Positions 32,494 through 54,879 of a DNA stretch of 64,000 nt are shown piece by piece (position 1 is the stretch's first letter; each line of letters opens with the position of its first letter). A program made the position numbers and the translations under genes. This stretch comes from Glandiceps talaboti. Taxonomy: Eukaryota > Hemichordata > Enteropneusta > Spengelidae. The notes beneath the pieces are model-generated. The model searched no databases, was not told the origin of the DNA, and worked only from the letters and a program-made list of their open reading frames with translations. The DNA lies in assembly GCF_964340395.1 (NCBI RefSeq), contig NC_135554.1, positions 14,684,592-14,748,591 of the forward strand, read 5' to 3'.

Positions 32494-35400
32494 ATGGCTG
32501 CGCCCAGTAAACGTGAGGAAGCTCAAGAACTGGCAAAACGTCTCGATGAAGACCTTGATGATTATGTAGCCAATCTTCCAAAGAAGAAATATGAAGACGG
32601 ATTCACTGAAGAAAACTGGGAAGAGGTAAATCTACTTTATTTCAATATTTCAATTGGATTTTTACGTGAAAGTATGTGCATTTCGCTCTGGTTCAGTGTA
32701 TCTCAATACATCATATTACATGTATCTGTCAGTGAGTCTTTCAGAATGAAAAAATATGTGATATGGGGAAAATTATGGGAGAAATTTCTAATTTACCCCT
32801 TCCCAACCCGACTTTAGACGTGGGGGTATGTTATAGTAACTTCTTCAAATTGAAATGGTGTAAATTAATTAAGTAAAGATTGTGCATAGGGAGGGCGTTG
32901 GGATGGGGTAGGGGTGAGGTGGTGGGTTGCCAGACATCTCATCCCAAAATGAACTCGTCCCAAACGAACTCGTCCCATCGCCATCTCGTCCCTCGACTAA
33001 CTCGTCCCAAAACGATACGCGTTCAGAACACAAAACAGAAACGTGAAATGACGCAACTTTGGCAGATTCTGTCGAAAGTTTTGCAATTACAAACAATTAC
33101 TTTATCGTTATGTTTCTGAACTTTTATATGAAAAAAACGATGACAGAAATTTTGACGTACGATCTATGACGCCACTAGTCCTGTTTGTCATCCCTTTAAT
33201 CCTCAAGGCAGCATAGACCAGTGCACCGTCGGCAATCAGGACTATGACACTACATGCGTTATGCCTATTTGCAGTTAATTATGAACCACACAGGAATTCT
33301 TTGAATGGGACGAGATGGCAGTGGAACGAGTTGGCCCGGGAACAACTTTATTGGGATGAGATGGTTTGGGGACGAAATGACCGCCCACCAGGTGTTGTCT
33401 TTCCAAAATGTCTATTGTGAATATATTCTTCGAATTTTACATTGTTCAAGCAAATTCATATCGACATCATCTTATAACGTTATTATTGAGTTACTTTATT
33501 CATCATGCTAATCTGAGTCCAAGTCGAGGTACATGATAGAATAGAATCAATATTGGAAACTACATTTCTTCATTGGATTTTGTGTAATAAGTGTTTGGTG
33601 CTAAAACAAACTAGCAAATATATAAACTAGAGTTATAATATATACAGCCTTCTGTTAGTGTTACCATCATAGTTTCTAAAATGGTAATAATATTTTATCC
33701 AAAAGTCGATGAAATGTTTTTCTTGATTTTGGATTCCACTACTGAGGTCTCCATTCTTTAAAATCATCATTCTACCAGGGAGTATTTGTTCATACAAAAA
33801 AAAAACCAAACTAGTTTGCAAGAACAGTTATGTGAGAATCTATGCTTTGAATTTGGCGTAGCATAAAATAAAGATGATGTAGACTATAGAATCAGCTCAG
33901 CTGAAGCTTTACATTGAATATATTAGTACACAGAGTAATAGAAATTGCATATGACATAGAAGATGAAGTAGACATACAAAACCAGAACTGTTAAATTAAC
34001 ATCTGTATAAACTTTTTAATAATTGTAGAAAGCTATAAATAGTATTTGATTTGTTTTAGCAACGTTTCTTTACTTACGATACCAATAACCATGTGTTCAA
34101 ATAGATAAAAACTGATATGACATGTATACAAAACTAGAAACTAGCAAACTCAATATTTATGCAATTTACCTCAGCTATTTCTTTACTCAAGTAATCTGAT
34201 TATCAACCATGATCAAATTTTGGCCCTCACTTTGCCAAATCTGGGGTGTCTTCTTGTGATCCTAACATGTATTAGTAATCATACTGTTAATACTTTCGTT
34301 ATGATTTCTACAGGGCATTTTTCAGCCAATATCTGTGTCTTTATTTTTTCAGGAGATTGAAAAAGTTCCTGCCTTGATGACACGAATGCCAACAGAAGAA
34401 GAAATAGCTACAAATCCTGCACTGCAAGCTTTACAGGCCATCAAATTTGATGATGATGCACCCCCAGGCGGTAGGATTGAAATTATCTCCTTTCAGATTC
34501 GGGGAGGGGGACATTCCCTCATATGTATCAATGTTTTGTGGAAGGTTGGGGGTCTCTCAAAATCTCAAAATTTCTGTGTAAAGGAGGGTTTACTCAAATT
34601 TCTCAATTTCTTTGACCCAATATAAACTTTGACCCTAGATAATAACAGCTTCTTTACACGACACCCCCTTAACAAAAATACCACCATTGATATTATAATG
34701 TATAACTTGTATTCATTTCAATTCAATTTCAGGTCATGTATATTAAGCTGTAGACCATTGATAATCTGGAGTTTGGTCTAATTTTATGATTAATGACAGT
34801 AACGATATTTGTATCATTGTATCAACAGAAAAGGCTGAAAGTCACAAAGATGAAGGCAATTATTTCTTTAAAAAGAAACAGTACAGAAAAGCAGTCATTG
34901 CGTACACCGAGGGAATTAAACTGAAATTTGATGATGTCAAGTTGAAAGCTATTCTTTTTACAAATAGGGCAGCAGCACAGTACCATTTAGGTATGTCTAT
35001 GTAGCAGCACAGTACCATTATCAGACATTATGGTATGTCTATTTGGTTGGTTTAGGGAATTTTGTACATAGAAACACTAAATATTACTTGCATATGTAAA
35101 TAAACATTGACTTTGTTGAATTATCCTAAATTAGAGAGTGTGAATAAATGACATGATATGATTGATAATGTGTTTACTATTGGTCAGTCATAGAGGGTTT
35201 CATGACTGCAGTGTATTTGCATTGAGAACATATTATATATATATCATATCACTTCACCCTCAATGACTTTTGTGAAAGGGATTGACCGATCCATGAGGGC
35301 GACCCATCACAGTGTTCATTACAGACTACACAACTACACAAGCCCAAGATTGAAACTAATTGTGTTTTGGTGATATTGACAGGAAATTATAGATCCTCAT

Positions 35401-38400
35401 TAAATGATGTGATAGAAACCAAAAAGATCAAACCAGACCACCTGAAGGCACTTGTACGAGGAGCTGAATGCTGTATGCATTTATCACTGTATGCTGATGC
35501 TATGAATTGGTGTGATTTAGGATTACAAATATCCTTTCTACCCAAAGTTACTAATTACGTCAACTATATTTGAATTAGTATTTTGTTATTGTTGTGTAAC
35601 TTCTCATCCTCAAGGTTCTTGTCATTATTTTGTTTTTTAAGACATACTTAGAATATATATGTTGAAAACAAAAATATGAGTTGTTTGTAGACAGTATGGT
35701 TTTTTATTCTGTATGATTCAAGACCACCAGCCCAAAACACAAATACAGTCACTAACTTAAGGAAGACTAGATATAACTCAAATAAATAAAGTAAGTGGAA
35801 ATATTATTACAAATTAAATTATCCTAAATTTCATGAAATGTAAATATGGCAAGACATTGAAGAATATGTACACTATATGATGAAAGTAAATTGATGAATT
35901 TAAAAGGGGCAAATAAGCAAAAAGTGATATTTATCCTCTACCTGACTTGAATCACATAGTTGCTTGTAGTACACTAAGGTAGATACAACATATTAGAACC
36001 TCTAAATGGCTGACTAATCATGGTATATTGGTATATTGAATTTCCTTGACTGGCAGCACATTTCACCGACAGAGAAGAAATTACTTGATATCAGAGCAAA
36101 GGCTGACAAAGAAAAGGTGAGTATTATCAATCAAAGATTATCTTTAGAAATGTTGTTGTGAAGTGGTATTGCCTGTAGTTTATCTTATGGTATTTATTTC
36201 TGAAAAGTGTCTTTTTTTTTTTGCACTTTTTTTGAAACTAAGTACATCTTTTAAAGAGAGGTTACGTTAGTGCCTGTCTTGTAATACTGTTGCTATGATG
36301 ATGAAATTTATTAATACATTGGGTTTGTCTGTGGCTGAGTGGATAACCACTGGCCTCTTACGACTGCAGTCAAGGTTTGAGCCCTCAACTGGGTTTGATT
36401 AAATTTGCATGCTCTAAGTAAGAAGAGGTTTTCCCTGGGCACTCTGGTTTCATAATTTCCACTTGCACTAGTACTGAACCCATGATCACGAGGGCCCTCA
36501 CTGGACTTCTTGCATAGAGAACTATCCACTATAAATAAAGGTATTATAATTAGTAGAGCTGTTAGATATAATCCAAATTTAAATAGACTACAATATAAAA
36601 AACAGTTGACAGGAGAAATTACCAATTTTGTATACTAAAACTAATGTACACTGGTACAGGTTAGTAGTGTTATAGACACAGCAGAGTACCCACAAATTTT
36701 AATGACGAAAGGTGAAAGTCACTTGAAAAAATATCTAACTTTACATTTGTTAATGTCTTGTTGTCATGGTTACATACAGAGAGCAGCAGAGAGAGACAAG
36801 AGAAAGCAGAAAGCCAAAGAAAAGAAAGAGAAAGCCAGAAGTGATGCCCTATTAGCTGCAATCAAGGTAATGTACCGGTACTAAGCATAATTTGATAGTA
36901 CATTGTATTGTGCTAGTTTTCTTTTTTTCAGCAAAAGAAAATGCAAGTGACCTAAAGGGCCTTGTCTTGATGAATAGCAACAAGGCCCCTCAGGTTACGA
37001 ATATTTTCTGGCTGAATGAAGAAAAATATTTCGGAATAAAATATAATCATACATCTGAAACATAATGTGTATGAAAAGTCAAGAACGTAATGTTGATTTT
37101 GAATATTTGATTCAAGCACAAAATGAACCAATGACATAAATATGAAATGTTGTGACATAGAACAACTGGGTATAAAACCCATATTTTTTGTTCAGATGTG
37201 TTCAATATGTTATCAGTATGTTATCAAATATTATTTAGCATTTACTTATTAGACCTGAATGTCTTTATAGAAATAATGACTACATTTACTACAGTAAAAG
37301 TCTTTGAATATGTATTTTCAACCAGCCAATATGACAATGAATTGTAGAAAGGAAGTCATGACTTCAGCTCACCACATGTGATCCATGTAATGCAATATAT
37401 TTACCTTATTAATATTGATGACTTCAGTTCAGTCCACCAAAGGGGACAAGAATTTGTTTGATCTATTAGTAAATATTGTTGGATAAAAGCCAAATGATAT
37501 ATGAAAACTTGATAAAACTTCAACCCTTTTGATCTCAGGAAAAGAAAATCCAGTTAGCACCTTTGGAAAAGAATGAAGATAATTCAGATGATGAGAATCA
37601 AACTAGAGATATATTATCAATGTCTATGTTAGAAAGTACAACACCAGCTGGTCATAAAGTTTATATGGATGACAATGGACTTCTACATTGGCCTGTAATG
37701 TTTATGTACCCAGAGTACGGACAAACTGATATCATTGCAGATTTCAATGAACATGCACAGTAAGTCAACTTATAGCAAAATGTCCTATTTGAGTAATGGA
37801 TTACATATAATGACTTTTATGTTAACATGATAATGATGATAATGTTTGACGTAGCGCATTCCCACTCCGTGCTCAAAGTGCTTTACAGTTATTACTCCTA
37901 GGCCCTGGCAAGGAACTATAGAGGCACAACGGTCCTGTATACTTCCTCAACTCCATGGAGAATGTACGATCCATTGCACCCTTTGTTAGGGCATAGGATT
38001 AAAACATTCACATTGCAACCTCTATCCTACCAGATCCCCAATTATACAGCTGAAATAAATTTCACCCCAAATAAAACTATTATCTAAAAATTGTAATAAA
38101 TAGTTCTTGTTACATGACCAAGGGTTCTAAATACTTACTGTACGACTAGCATTCACTCAAGTCAACAGGCTTTGTCAAACTGTCTGTTTGCTGGCTTCAC
38201 CACTAGGCGGAAGTTTGACAAAACCTGTCAACCTGAACAGGCAAAATATTACTTGGAAGTAATTAAAACCCTTGGTTATGTAAAGAGAACCATTTATTAC
38301 TATGTTATTCAGACCTGATGAATGTATTCAAGGCTGTTATCTCAAAATCATCACATGCATGAAGGAAGAGTACACATTGGATAAGTTGTCAATAACAAAA

Positions 38401-39603
38401 GTCACTAGTTTATATTTGTGTTCTGTACATATTTCCATATGAAATATAAAAATTTAATTCAAGAAATAAGTAGATCTATGTGTACTTATTGACAGTCCAT
38501 GTAATGTGTAATTTTTGTCTTATTTCAGATTTATTGATCATCTAAATGTGATGTTTGGAGGGGATCAAATGGTGTCTTGGGATGAGGAAAGAAAGTACAA
38601 ACCAGGCAGAGTGGAGGTAAGTGTCACCAAGTGTTCAGATAAAGAAATATTAAACACTACCAAGTGTAAAATGGTTCCTTGTTGTATGCGAAAAATGTAT
38701 AACAGGTTGACTATAAAAATTTCCTACTCTCCTATTGATTGAGAGAATTTCTCCTGCCTTTCAGCTTACTAAAATGGCTGACTATAGTTCCCTGACGTTC
38801 TTACTCAAATGAAAGCTAGTTTTATCAAAAATCAACCAAAATCTATCTTACAATTACCTAAAACTCCAAACTATTTGATTGTTTACTGGAATTATTGTAC
38901 ACTTCAAATGTTTACATTGTGTTGTCTTTCTGCTCTCACTCACTCTCTCACTCACTCACTCACTCACTCACTCACTCACTCACTCACTCACTCACTCACT
39001 CACTCACTCACTCTCTAACTGATATCACTATTTATGTTTTGATTGTATTTCTAGATTTACTTTGAAGAAATGGATAAACAGATTCTCCATAAAGTTCCTC
39101 TTGATGCAACTCTAGCCAGTATTCTGTCCAACTCAAGGTAAATCATTGCTGGACATGTAGTCTTATCTTTTGTATTATTGTTACTTTACATACCTCCATC
39201 ATATCTAGGTATTCACAAGTCTGATTTACTATAGTCTTATTGATAGCATCTCATCTCCTTCTCTTTCCTCCCGTGTTTGTGTTATCTGTGAGTCACTATA
39301 TTACTCTAAGAGTCTTGTTTGTCTATACATGTATTGTTTTTTGTGTGGATTGTTTCCTTCTAGTCCATTTTGAGAGTAATCATGAATAAATCTATCATCC
39401 ATGTATTTTTTTTTGTTCATGTGTGACACCTACAGTCTGTGTAAGTATACAGCGTATGTACACAAATTAGAATCTACCATATTCTTTTGTTTCTCCTTTC
39501 ATATTACAGGTATGTGGTAGTAGCTGGGACACCTCACTTTATTGTACTGGTGGCAAACTCTTCATTCCAACAAGAATATCTTAAAAAATACTCACTTGCA
39601 TAG
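32494..39603 (+). CDS. TTC4: HSP90 co-chaperone TTC4 (10 exons, 395 aa)
   Basis: Exons: 32494-32625, 34353-34470, 34829-34990, 35383-35528, 36060-36116, 36780-36866, 37539-37759, 38529-38616, 39055-39137, 39510-39603 (TAG). The 1188 nt encode 395 aa; human TTC4 is about 387 aa. The N-terminal part matches the family (GFTEENWEEIEKVPALM). Three TPR units follow with carboxylate-clamp residues in KDEGNYFFKKKQYRKAVIAY, LFTNRAAAQYHLGNYRSSLN and HLKALVRGAECC, which bind the EEVD tail of HSP90/HSP70. A charged helix (RAAERDKRKQKAKEKKEKAR) leads into the C-terminal Cns1-like wheel domain (LHWPVMFMYPEYGQTDIIAD, HKVPLDATLASILSNSRYVV). All introns are GT-AG except 35529-36059, which is U12-type AT-AC. 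Poly(A) signal AATAAA is at 39678-39683. Confidence 0.96.
32927..33395. mobile_element. MITE-like element with long inverted, G/C-rich ends in TTC4 intron 1
   Basis: The left end (about 32927-33005) is built of CTCGTCCC/CTCATCCC motifs. The right end (about 33305-33392) is built of the complements GGGACGAG/GGGATGAG, in inverted order, and both outer ends read GGTGGG or its complement. A roughly 300-bp interior contains CG dinucleotides and is unlike the AT-rich intron. There is no coding capacity and the exact termini are uncertain. Confidence 0.7.
34991..35045 (+). pseudogene. Intronic copy of TTC4 exon-3 end and donor
   Basis: Directly after the true donor (TTTAG|gtatgtctat at 34991) the intron repeats AGCAGCACAGTACCATT from 35003. 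After a short divergent stretch it again reaches a donor-like GGTATGTCTATTTGG. The copy therefore carries exon end plus splice site. Confidence 0.8.
35529..36059 (+). other. TTC4: U12-type AT-AC intron of TTC4
   Basis: The codon-level junction is GGATTACAA|ATATCCTTTC at the 5' side and CTGGCAGCAC|ATTTCACCG at the 3' side, with no GT or AG alternative that keeps the frame. ATATCCTTT is the AT-AC U12 donor consensus, and TTCCTTGAC at 36042-36050 is the U12 branch-site consensus, with its adenosine (36049) 10 nt before the AC end. Splicing joins GLQ to ISPTEKKLLDIR, matching the vertebrate TTC4 protein. Removal needs the minor spliceosome (U11/U12/U4atac/U6atac). Length is 531 bp. Confidence 0.93.
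36312..36545 (+). repeat. tRNA-derived SINE (type E)
   Basis: The head reads a tRNA-like GTGGCTGAGTGGATAACCAC (A box) and AAGGTTTGAGCCCT (B box). The body contains GGTTTTCCCTGGGCACTCTG followed by GTTTCATAATTTCC, a motif whose complement (AACC...GTGCCC...GAAAACC) recurs as a relic near 54160-54215. It is in a TTC4 intron, and the end is AT-rich. Confidence 0.6.
36920..37045. mobile_element. Palindromic MITE, family M1, copy 3
   Basis: The arms read AAGTGACCTAAAGGGCCTTG and, inverted, CAAGGCCCCTCAGGTTACG. The right end is well kept (GGCTGAATGAAGAAAAATAT) but the left end is degraded (CTTTTTTTCAGC). It sits in a TTC4 intron. Confidence 0.72.
37848..38057 (-). repeat. SINE type A, head-less copy
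   Basis: Matches 5890-6085 with about 80-85 percent identity by eye, sharing CCGTGCTCAAAG-GCTTTACA, TTCCTCAACTCC, CATTCACATTGCAACCT and CAATTATACAGCTG. The tRNA-like head present at 6130-6228 is missing, as expected for a truncated insertion. It is in a TTC4 intron. Confidence 0.7.
38934..39016. repeat. (CTCA)n microsatellite
   Basis: About 19 CTCA/CACT tetramers 40 bases upstream of the acceptor of TTC4 exon 39055-39137. A Thr-His-Ser reading across it is an artefact. Confidence 0.95.
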
Positions 39604-39910
39604 ACAATAAACTTTTCACTTTGAATTTTAATTTAAGCAAAGAACTGTTGAAAAAAATACAAGTTATTTGCATAACAATAAAACTGAGCTACATATAAAC
39701 AACTTTTGATTCGTCATTTCCTCAGTTTTCCTCCCAAAAAAGATACCTAGAATATGGATGTGTACCAGGCACACATCAATATAATTTTTTCTATAAAAAG
39801 TAGAAATTCGTGTATTTTATAAAACCGGTATCACAATATATCAAAAGGATAAAAATGTATAAATACTGTCTATAACATTCCCAGTTAAAGTAAGACTATG
39901 ACAAAACCCT

Positions 39911-40050
39911 TGAATATATGTATGGCATACTTGGGGAATTTGTATGAGTGCTTGTGATGTTCTCTCTGTAGCCATATTTTTACAAGCATAGCGAGTGAAA
40001 GTGCAGCAGAAAACACCACAAGCATACCCCAAGTATGCCATACTTGCCCT
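39911..40050. repeat. Foldback sequence, 17-bp core arms
   Basis: TATGGCATACTTGGGG near 39922 is repeated inverted as CCCCAAGTATGCCATA near 40028. A weaker inner match also exists: GTGCTTGTGATGTTCT against the complement of AACACCACAAGCATA. It may be a small foldback element just downstream of the TTC4 poly(A) signal. Confidence 0.65.
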
Positions 40051-40362
40051 CACACATCATTGGGTTGTTATTATTAAATGTGTTTACCTAAAAGTGCAAA
40101 ATTCTGTAAAAATGATACTGAGTGATCACACACTTTCAGGTACAACAAACAACTGTGCTTCATTTGCATATCATTTGCATACATGTATGAAATAATGTTT
40201 TTGATGCAGTGTAAATACCAATAGTATGTGTACATACCAGTGCAAGAAATCACTGGTACATAGGTAATAATAAAACATACATATAAAACTAGACTCCGTT
40301 ATGTGAAATCCATATGTACACATTGTATGGCTATATCACAAAATAGTCCGACAGTCAAGTAG

Positions 40363-40505
40363 TATTCCCCAATATTTTTCTTCATTCAACTGAAGAAAAT
40401 ATGAGTGACATAAGGGGCCTTGTCACTATGAGTTGAAGACCCGTAAGGACAAAACATTTATGTCACAAGTATTTTCTGGCTTAATGAAGAAAAATATTGA
40501 AGATT
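40363..40505. mobile_element. Palindromic MITE, family M1, copy 4
   Basis: The left end CCCCAATATTTTTCTTCATT and right end TAATGAAGAAAAATATTG are inverted. The interior is GAGTGACATAAGGGGCCTTG. The flanking ATATAATTATA and GCAAGCTTA after the right end match copy 1. Confidence 0.76.
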
Positions 40506-41261
40506 AATATAATTATAACTGTGCAAGCTTATTTTAAGTAAATAATGATATTTTATGAATGTTTTGACTTTTATTTCAAATATTACAGAACCAGTAATGT
40601 AGACGTCTACCATCATTATATAAAACAGCCAGAGGGCATAAATCACATCATACAACTTGGCTTTCACATGTATAATGTTTATAGTACTGTGACTTGTGTA
40701 AATAATTCCACACCTTAGTTTCCATTACATGTACAAGATATCCCAGTCTACTTGACTTCAATCTATCATTTTAAATTCTGACTTGTCATGAAAACACACA
40801 AATAGAACAGTCATTGTTAAAATGTAGTATTTACAATGTGTAGATAATCTCAGTGATTTGTCTCAAAGTAAAAAATCATGGTCAGTAGTGTGGATTTCCT
40901 TGATGTACTCAGTCTGGTGTAGAGAGCACACAATCAGCTTTGTATTGCCAATTGGTGATGAAGTTTGACACTTCAAAAAGTTTTATCTCCAGTACATTTT
41001 TACAGCCGTAATGTCACGTTTAATAAACACATCACATTAATCCAATATGGTTAAAAACTTAATGTAATGGAAAACACTGGGGTAACACTGTCTTTGTAAT
41101 GTGGTAATGTGAAAGTAACTCTTGTTGAAATCGTACATTATAAATATTTGCTATTTAAATGTAGTACTTCCAAGTTACCAATCTAATGAAACCATCCTGA
41201 TTAAATTCTTTTACCTCAGTTTTATAATCTAATATATGACACAACTAAAAGTTACATCGTT

Positions 41262-51889
<10,628 letters not shown>

Positions 51890-52720
51890 GATGATAAACG
51901 GTGGTATTACCTTTCCATCAGTACACAACTATCATATTTCTTCTAAGTAAAAAAGAGTTGATTCAAAAAGACACTGTTAGATGAGTGTTTACAATTGCAG
52001 GGAAATATAAATCAAATATATCGAATATATATCAAATTCTGTAGCAACAATAATTTCTTATGCAGTAAGGGTGGTAGTGAGAATTTTTAAACTGGATTTT
52101 AGTATTTATAATTTTCTTTCTTTTATCTCTCCTTTTTTTTCGTCTCGACGGTTTAAGTTCGGTGTTGGGAAAACTAGCCAACTTTATGGTTGTTACTCGA
52201 GGAATAATGCAATTGTCGACGTTTCTCATTAGATAGGTACATGTACAGTTACTGTACAATATAAAAATATTTGACTAAAATAGTGGTCAGTAGTTTATGA
52301 TCGACAAAGTCACACGAAGGTTTGGTATTTGTCGCAATGACAATAACATTCACTTCCGTATTTCCGTGTTTATAGGACAGGTTTACATACGTCTTTTCTG
52401 ATGGCAGGCTTTGATGTCTCTAACACCAGATCTTTGGTAGCTACATAATATTATCAGCTGTTTTGTAGTTTACTCCAATATAAAAAAATGTTAGATAATT
52501 GTCGCACGTAGTTAATCCAAACAACGTTCAAACGTGCTACAATACAGTTTATACATATAACCCTGATTTATAGTTGTACGTCATTTTTTGATCATTTTAC
52601 TACTAGTCACCTAACTACATTTCGGCCTATAAATAATTGTTATGTTTCGACACACTGACAAAAAATGTATTCTAAGTACTAGTAACAGATACATGTACAA
52701 CATTACTATTGACATGTAGT
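51890..52720 (-). promoter_or_regulatory. Upstream region of the NACHT-TPR gene
   Basis: AT-rich DNA 5' of the MGCG start codon, expected to hold the 5'UTR and promoter. No TATA box or known motif was identified with confidence, and no exon was recognised. Confidence 0.35.
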
Positions 52721-52726
52721 ACAATA

Positions 52727-52935
<209 letters not shown>

Positions 52936-53582
52936 ATATAATGTAAACAGATACTTCACATGTAGTTACTATAGAAAGTATGTGTGCCGATTGCATGTAA
53001 TCCATATAATCGACGTCGAACAGAATGGGTGAGGGGGGGGGGTACATTGGAATGACACATTAACACGGATTTTTTAGTTACAAACGAAATTAAACTACAT
53101 GAATAAAACTCACCTGCATGGTATAAACATAAGGTCCTATCAGCTGACATGCAAAGTCTACGATATATTGTCATAATATAAGCCATACTTCAGTGGCTAC
53201 AATCTACATTCGTGGATATTTAGACAGGACCAACTGTTACATGGTGTGTTATAGTTACGATGTAACTTATAATCCGATGTCAAAGTCAATGTCTTCTTTG
53301 ATCATTAGTTATATATTTCGTACGATATTGTGTTGTAATGTTATGGTTGCGGTATGTTGATTTCAAAATGGATGCCACCAGTGGCTCTATTCATATGGTA
53401 AGTATTGTTATAACCCCAGGTATGTACACACACCTTTGTAATCACTTTGAAATGTTGATGTGTTGTCAGTGGCAATACTCTAGTACCACTCGAGGTCAAT
53501 TAGGTCAAATTGCGCCAGCTGCGTCCAAATGAATTTTTCCGCACCGACATTAGGGCTTATCTTTTTTGTTTTATGTACAACA

Positions 53583-53599
53583 GACAATCAGTCAATCAG

Positions 53600-53658
<59 letters not shown>

Positions 53659-53730
53659 ATCAATCAATCGATCGATCAATCAATCGATCGATCGATCGAT
53701 CGGTCGGTCGGTCGGTCGGTCGGTCGGTCG

Positions 53731-53761
<31 letters not shown>

Positions 53762-53826
53762 GCTCGATCAATCGATCAATCAATAAATCAATCGATCGAT
53801 CGATCAATCGATCAATCAATCAATCA
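53583..53826. repeat. (CAAT/CGAT/CGGT)n tetranucleotide array
   Basis: An array that drifts from CAAT through GATC-containing CGAT to GGTC units and back, over about 240 bp, with a nested, roughly symmetrical CAAT-CGAT-CGGT-CGAT-CAAT order. Ser/Gln/Asn readings are artefacts. Confidence 0.95.
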
Positions 53827-53839
53827 ACTAAGTTGATAT

Positions 53840-54870
53840 AGCACCAAATCCAGAGCGTTATTTTATAAGATCATTGACAGTAGCACTAGTAGGATGACGA
53901 AACTACAATGTATCGTGTCCTTGTTCCAAGTTAGTGATCGTAGAGAACGTCGACATGTACAGAATGTAGACTAGATACATATTATGGTAGGGACTTCCAG
54001 AATTGTTCAGTATGTGATTCTTGATGGACCCGGACACCCGCGAGTTAGCGAGGGTCTACTGTAATAGATTATTTACACTGGACAGTTCTTTACGTTTTTT
54101 TAAAATAAACTTGTCTCCCGGGCCCAGAAAGTCCAGTGATGGTCAACCCTCATCGGTGTAGGAGGAAACCATAGTGGTCGGTGAAAACCTGGGTTGTTTG
54201 GTAGAATCTCTAGAGTCACTACTGAATAACTCGTCAACACCCCTCTTAGGCGTAAAAGAAATGTGTGGTTCCGATTACATTAAATTTTATAATAGGTGGT
54301 GTAGGTAGATTTATTACTTTATTTTATTATATTTTTTTTCATGTGTGAGTGTCTAGTTCAGGTTTTCCAATCATATGGTGTCTGTGTTATTTATTTCTTC
54401 CTATCAGATGAACAGCCATTACAGACAGGAAGAATAATTTTATATTGCCTTTTTAAGTTGATGTCAGTTTCTGCATCCACTATTTCTTGCGAGACTGTGC
54501 GAATTTTGCGATGATTTCATTATTATTTTTCTCGAATACGTAAAAAATGGTTTAGGGTCGGCGTGAAAAACTAGGTGGGGTCGGGTAACCGGAACCAAAT
54601 AACTTTTTTTTAATTTGGCCTTACATTCAGCGTGGAAAACTTAAATGAAATGCGACCGCAGTGGTAACAAGAAAGGTTATTGTATTTCTCTTTTACATAC
54701 CTTAAATATAGATACATGTCCTTAAATTCGATATTTATCATCGTATAATTTTTTGTAATACCTTAAAAAGTATGGGTCTGTCAGTCGATTATAAATAAAA
54801 AAAATAAAAAAAGTATCTGTGCATGTTAGTGATACTTTCAATTCATAATTATACTTTAACAGTCTGAATT
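53840..54870. other. Gene-poor stretch with a degraded SINE-like relic
   Basis: Mostly AT-rich with no recognisable exon. Around 54120-54260 a GC-richer block contains GTAGGAGGAAACCATAGTGG and GTGAAAACCTGGG. These resemble the complement of the type E SINE body at 36420-36465, so this is probably an old insertion. Confidence 0.4.
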
Positions 54871-54879
54871 GTTTAGAAG

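Larger units (their letters stand above)
39604..41261. other. Intergenic interval between TTC4 and the NACHT-TPR gene
   Basis: The two genes converge tail to tail here. Contents seen are the TTC4 poly(A) signal (39678-39683), a roughly 130-bp foldback at 39911-40050, MITE M1 copy 4 (40363-40505), and AT-rich unique DNA likely holding the 3'UTR of the - strand gene. No exon was recognised. Confidence 0.6.

Noticed and set aside
53338-53400. Possible first coding exon, ATGGATGCCACCAGTGGC...CATATG|gtaagt on the + strand
   Set aside because: A good donor follows a short ATG frame, but no downstream + strand exon was found in the next 10 kb, only repeats. Evidence is too thin.
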